Positions 6,617 through 9,078 of a stretch of 9,078 bases of DNA are shown here, one piece after another. The notes beneath the pieces were generated by a model. That model was given only the letters and a program-made list of their open reading frames with translations. It was not told where the DNA came from and did not search any database. How positions within the stretch are numbered: the first letter of the stretch is position 1; each line of letters opens with the position of its first letter. A program made the position numbers and the translations under genes. Source of the stretch: Chitinophaga pinensis (GTDB taxonomy: Bacteria; Bacteroidota; Bacteroidia; AKYH767-A; OLB10); assembly GCA_945872015.1 (NCBI GenBank), contig CAMBYJ010000057.1:1-9078 (forward strand), written 5' to 3'.

Positions 6617-7723
6617 ATGCAAGAGCAATCAAAATCACCTGGAAATGTAGTCTGGATACGATTTAAGAAAAACTACTTCGCCATGTTTGGATTGGCGGTA
6701 GTAGTTATTACTTTTTTACTAGCTGTTTTTTCATACCTTTTTATTCCTGATAAATCAAAATTTGCTAATCAAATGTGCTTGCAGGCAAGTATGTTGTCGC
6801 CCGGAAGTAGTTTAAAATTTCTTACTGTAAATCCAATTGGCAGCATTGAAAATAATAGCATTGCTGATTTTTTTGGAGGCAAAGAAGAGACTTTTCAATT
6901 AATTCCAGTTACTCAATATCGTTTGCAAAACGATTCTGTTTTTTATCTTGAAGTGGGCAACGAAGATGCAAAATGGCAATCAGTCGCATGTAAAAATTTG
7001 ATTAGTACAAATAAATCGGGTGTCGATAAATTCATTACTAATAAAAAATACTTATTGGGTACCGACAAATTTGGTCGTGATGTTTTTAGTCGTTTGATTT
7101 TAGCTTCGCGCGTTTCAATTGCTGTAGGATTTATTGCTGTTTTTATTTCGTTGATAATAGGAATTACTTTAGGTGCATTGGCTGGTTATTATCGTGGTGC
7201 AGTTGATAGTGTCATTACTTGGCTCGTGAATGTTGTATGGTCAATCCCAACTTTACTTTTAGTAGTTGCCATAACGTTAGCACTTGGAAAAGGCTTTGTG
7301 CAGGTATTCATTGCAGTTGGATTAACAATGTGGGTGGAGGTCACTCGCTTGGTTCGTGGTCAGTTTTTTAGTCTGCGCGAAGCTCAGTTTGTAGAGGCGG
7401 GGCGCTCTTTCGGATTCAAAGACTCACGAATAATATTTAAGCACATTTTGCCAAACGTATTAGGACCTGTAATCGTTATTGCAGCCTCGAATTTCGCATC
7501 TGCAATTTTGTTGGAAGCCGGGCTAAGCTTTTTAGGACTAGGAGCACAGCCACCTATGCCAAGCTGGGGAATGATGATAAAAGAAAACTACGGATACATA
7601 GTTGTTGATGCAGCTTATCTTGCAATAGCGCCAGGTGTAGCAATTGCAATATTAGTTATGGCTTTTACTTTTTTAGGTAATGGACTTCGTGATGCTTTTG
7701 ATGTAAAGCAATCGATTAATTAA
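6617..7723 (+). CDS. ABC transporter permease, OppC/DppC type (peptide/nickel family)
   Basis: This 368-residue inner-membrane protein is one of the two permease subunits expected in a peptide or nickel importer of the Opp/Dpp kind. Residues 21-43 form the first membrane helix of the OppC N-terminal domain. LGTDKFGRDVFSR at 147-159 is the family signature entering the permease core, and EAGRSFG at 260-266 followed by KHILPN at 275-280 is the EAA loop that docks the ATPase. Further helices lie at about 163-190, 199-222, 226-245, 281-300 and 334-356. The loop between helix 1 and the core is about 100 residues, well beyond the roughly 40 in E. coli DppC, which explains the length. The partner permease, ATPases and binding protein are not in the window, so the substrate is unknown. 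Its stop overlaps the stop of the convergent gene by 4 bases. Confidence 0.93.
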   Translation: MQEQSKSPGNVVWIRFKKNYFAMFGLAVVVITFLLAVFSYLFIPDKSKFANQMCLQASMLSPGSSLKFLTVNPIGSIENNSIADFFGGKEETFQLIPVTQYRLQNDSVFYLEVGNEDAKWQSVACKNLISTNKSGVDKFITNKKYLLGTDKFGRDVFSRLILASRVSIAVGFIAVFISLIIGITLGALAGYYRGAVDSVITWLVNVVWSIPTLLLVVAITLALGKGFVQVFIAVGLTMWVEVTRLVRGQFFSLREAQFVEAGRSFGFKDSRIIFKHILPNVLGPVIVIAASNFASAILLEAGLSFLGLGAQPPMPSWGMMIKENYGYIVVDAAYLAIAPGVAIAILVMAFTFLGNGLRDAFDVKQSIN

Positions 7724-8430
7724 AAAGAATGATCAATCCATGTTGCAATAAAGTAAGCTGCTGCAGCTGCTATTGCACCAACCAACATGGTTCTTAATGC
7801 ACCTTTAATTTTATTTTGCCCGGTAACTTTGCTTTTAAAATAACCAAAAGCCGCTAATGCAATCAGTGTGATGATTGCTGAGTATTTAATGCCTTCATGC
7901 GGATGGTCAGTAAAGAAATAGGCGCTCAAAGGAATAAATCCACCAACAATATATGACGCTGCGATATTGAAAGCGCTCTTCTTTGCTCTGTCAGGATGTG
8001 GTTCTTCTAATCCTAATTCGAATTTCATCATAAAATCAACCCACTTATCTTTATTTTGAGATAATTCCTCAGCAACTTGATTTTGCGTTGCGATGCTTAT
8101 TCCAAATTGACCTAAAACATCTTTCACTTCTTGTTTTTCTCTCTCAGGAAGATGGTCGACTTCGTAATATTCTCTTTTTAATTCAGCAGCGTAATGGTCA
8201 ACTTCTGTTTTACCTGCAAGGTATCCGCCTAATCCCATTGCAATCGATCCTGCAATTATTTCAGCTACTCCTGCGGTTATAACAATTGAATTTGTATCAA
8301 CAGCACCACTAATACCTGCGGCTAATGCAAAAGGAACGGTAAGTCCATCAGCCATACCAATAACAATATCTCTTACCAGCTCACTACTTGTAAAGTGTTC
8401 TTCTATATGATGATCGTGATGGTCGTGCAT
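7720..8430 (-). CDS. VIT1/CCC1-family iron/manganese transporter with His-rich N-terminus
   Basis: This 236-residue membrane protein belongs to the VIT1/CCC1 family, which moves Fe(II) or Mn(II) out of the cytoplasm. DGLTVPFALAAGISGA at 28-43 is the family's first-helix motif, and the second helix leads into GGYLAGKTEVDHY at 68-80. Between helices 2 and 3 lies a soluble helical domain (about 75-150) rich in Glu (83, 87, 90, 96, 98, 101, 138, 142, 143) with a Met pair at 134-135, in line with the metal-binding domain of plant VIT1. Helices 3-5 are at about 152-175, 183-199 and 212-231. The N-terminus has six His in the first 12 residues, a likely extra metal site. Which metal is moved and the direction are inferred from the family. 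No clear promoter is seen in the 40 bases after the preceding terminator. Confidence 0.93.
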   Translation of the reverse strand: MHDHHDHHIEEHFTSSELVRDIVIGMADGLTVPFALAAGISGAVDTNSIVITAGVAEIIAGSIAMGLGGYLAGKTEVDHYAAELKREYYEVDHLPEREKQEVKDVLGQFGISIATQNQVAEELSQNKDKWVDFMMKFELGLEEPHPDRAKKSAFNIAASYIVGGFIPLSAYFFTDHPHEGIKYSAIITLIALAAFGYFKSKVTGQNKIKGALRTMLVGAIAAAAAYFIATWIDHSF

Positions 8431-8470
8431 GTATAGTGTTTTTTATTGCTGTTAAAATTAATAAAAATAA

Positions 8471-8497
8471 AAAAAGGCGAACTGACGCTCGCCTTTT
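8471..8497 (-). terminator. Hairpin terminator after the SWIB/H1-like gene
   Basis: AAAAGGCGA (8472-8480) and TCGCCTTTT (8489-8497) form a perfect 9-base stem around an 8-base loop. On the minus strand it starts about 18 bases after the stop of the SWIB gene and runs into a seven-T tract, so it ends that transcript. The transporter gene starts 40 bases further on and probably needs its own promoter. Confidence 0.85.
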
Positions 8498-8515
8498 AAT
8501 TCTTAATCGATAGAA

Positions 8516-8953
8516 TTAGTTAGATAAATGCTTGCTAACTAATTTAGTCATTTCAAACATTGAAACTGTTTTCTTTCCACCGAATACTTTTTGCAAGTGA
8601 GCATCAGCGTTGATGTTACGCTTCTCTTTTGGATCTTGCAATTTGTGCTTCTTAATGTAAGCCCATAATGCTTTAACAACTTCAGTACGTGGAAGTGGCT
8701 TGTTGCCTACTACCGCAGCTAAAGTGTCAGAAATTTTCATTGGCTTCATGAAAGCAGCGTTTGGTGTACGCTTAGTTTTTGCTTTTGTAGCCTTCTTAGC
8801 AGCTTTCTTAGGAGCAGCCTTCTTAGGAGCAGCTTTCTTAGCAGCTTTTTTAGGAGCAGCTTTTTTAGGAGCAGCTTTCTTAGCAGCCTTCTTAGGAGCA
8901 GCTTTCTTAGCAGCTTTCTTAGGAGCTGCCTTCTTTGCAGTTTTCTTTGCCAT
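8516..8953 (-). CDS. SWIB/MDM2 domain protein with histone H1-like basic tail
   Basis: This 145-residue protein has two parts. Residues 1-62 are almost wholly Lys, Ala, Pro and Thr in a KKAAP/KKAA pattern, like histone H1 C-terminal tails and bacterial H1-like proteins, and should bind DNA by charge. Residues about 64-143 form a SWIB/MDM2 domain, with FMKPMKIS at 68-75, LPRTEVVKALWAYIKKHKLQ at 87-106 and INADAHLQKVFGGKKTVSMF at 114-133. SWIB domains occur in eukaryotic chromatin remodellers and, in bacteria, in Chlamydiae (some fused to topoisomerase I) and in several Bacteroidota. A nucleoid-associated or DNA-packaging role is inferred. The start follows from the complete tail, and no Shine-Dalgarno sequence is visible. 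It is single, with its own terminator. Confidence 0.93.
   Translation of the reverse strand: MAKKTAKKAAPKKAAKKAAPKKAAKKAAPKKAAPKKAAKKAAPKKAAPKKAAKKATKAKTKRTPNAAFMKPMKISDTLAAVVGNKPLPRTEVVKALWAYIKKHKLQDPKEKRNINADAHLQKVFGGKKTVSMFEMTKLVSKHLSN
8792..8929 (-). repeat. In-frame tandem repeat coding the H1-like tail
   Basis: Residues 9-54 are built of two 9-residue units (AAPKK then AAKK; 9-17 and 18-26) followed by two 14-residue units (AAPKK twice then AAKK; 27-40 and 41-54). The DNA units are 27 and 42 bases with near-identical codons, so gain or loss of units keeps the reading frame. A unit count that differs between strains is likely. Confidence 0.85.
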
Positions 8954-9005
8954 GTTAGTTATTGTGTTAACGATTGAGTGATGCTAAAATAATTGCAAGT
9001 TTCTT

Positions 9006-9078
9006 ATAGAGGAGGCTCCCTCTGAAAATTTATTAACAATCAGTGTTAATTTTCTCCTCTGACATCAGAGGAGAAAAA
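9006..9078. other. Gene-free right edge with nested inverted repeats
   Basis: The 125 bases from 8954 to the edge hold no gene. From about 9006 they carry AGAGG/CCTCT around AGGCTC, then TAACA/TGTTA around ATCAG, then a perfect 13-base inverted repeat (TTTTCTCCTCTGA, a CA centre, TCAGAGGAGAAAA). GAGGAG and CTCCTC parts of the outer and inner repeats can also pair with each other. The arms are pyrimidine-first, so neither strand ends the long stem with a T-run as a usual terminator would. A regulatory or transcription-end role is possible but not shown. Confidence 0.5.

Noticed and set aside
8088..8282. Plus-strand frame of 64 codons inside the transporter gene
   Set aside because: It is antisense to a well-conserved VIT1/CCC1 protein. 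The Leu/Gln-rich product looks like a shadow.
8700..8981. Plus-strand frame coding an Ala/Phe/Leu-rich hydrophobic peptide that looks like membrane helices
   Set aside because: It is the antisense of the Lys/Ala/Pro repeats of the SWIB/H1-like gene. The hydrophobicity follows from complementing Lys codons.
8984..8991. TATTTTAG as a -7 element for the SWIB gene
   Set aside because: It has one mismatch to TAnnTTTG and no TTG at a proper distance, so it is too weak to list.

Overview
The window looks like chromosomal DNA of a member of the Bacteroidota. Supporting this are a choice-of-anchor L/Ig-like repeat surface protein of the type IX secretion style, an atpD-atpC pair with a long beta and a short epsilon subunit, a near-perfect Bacteroidota promoter (TTG, 19-base spacer, TACTTTTG) in front of atpD, low-GC coding, and almost no Shine-Dalgarno sequences. 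The family or genus cannot be fixed from this window.

Layout. Positions 1-2934 (minus strand) hold the first 978 codons of one very large secreted protein whose 3' end lies beyond the left edge. It has a signal peptide, a choice-of-anchor L domain and ten Ig/PKD-like repeats of about 70 residues, most with two cysteines. Positions 2935-3065 hold its start region and a hairpin terminator for the neighbouring operon. atpC (3066-3305) and atpD (3314-4816), both minus strand, encode the epsilon and beta subunits of the F1 ATPase. A divergent intergenic region (4817-4979) carries the atpD promoter. On the plus strand follow ribF (4980-5906, FMN and FAD synthesis), a small exported leucine-rich repeat protein with a GTG start (5970-6575) and an OppC/DppC-type ABC permease with an enlarged first periplasmic loop (6617-7723). 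These three are closely spaced and may be co-transcribed. The permease meets, tail to tail with a 4-base overlap, a VIT1/CCC1-family iron/manganese transporter (7720-8430, minus) with a histidine-rich N-terminus. Upstream of it, behind a strong hairpin terminator, lies a basic protein joining a histone H1-like Lys/Ala/Pro tail to a SWIB/MDM2 domain (8516-8953, minus). The right edge (about 9005-9078) has no gene but contains several nested inverted repeats, including a perfect 13-base one ending close to the window edge.

How the genes relate. Most are core or housekeeping genes (ATP synthase, flavin cofactors, transport) beside two lineage-flavoured genes: the repeat adhesin and the SWIB/H1-like chromatin protein. 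I see no phage, insertion sequence, CRISPR array, rRNA or tRNA, and no clear defence or biosynthetic system. The most notable items are the partial giant repeat protein, the H1-SWIB fusion with its in-frame tandem repeats, and the unexplained folded region at the right end.
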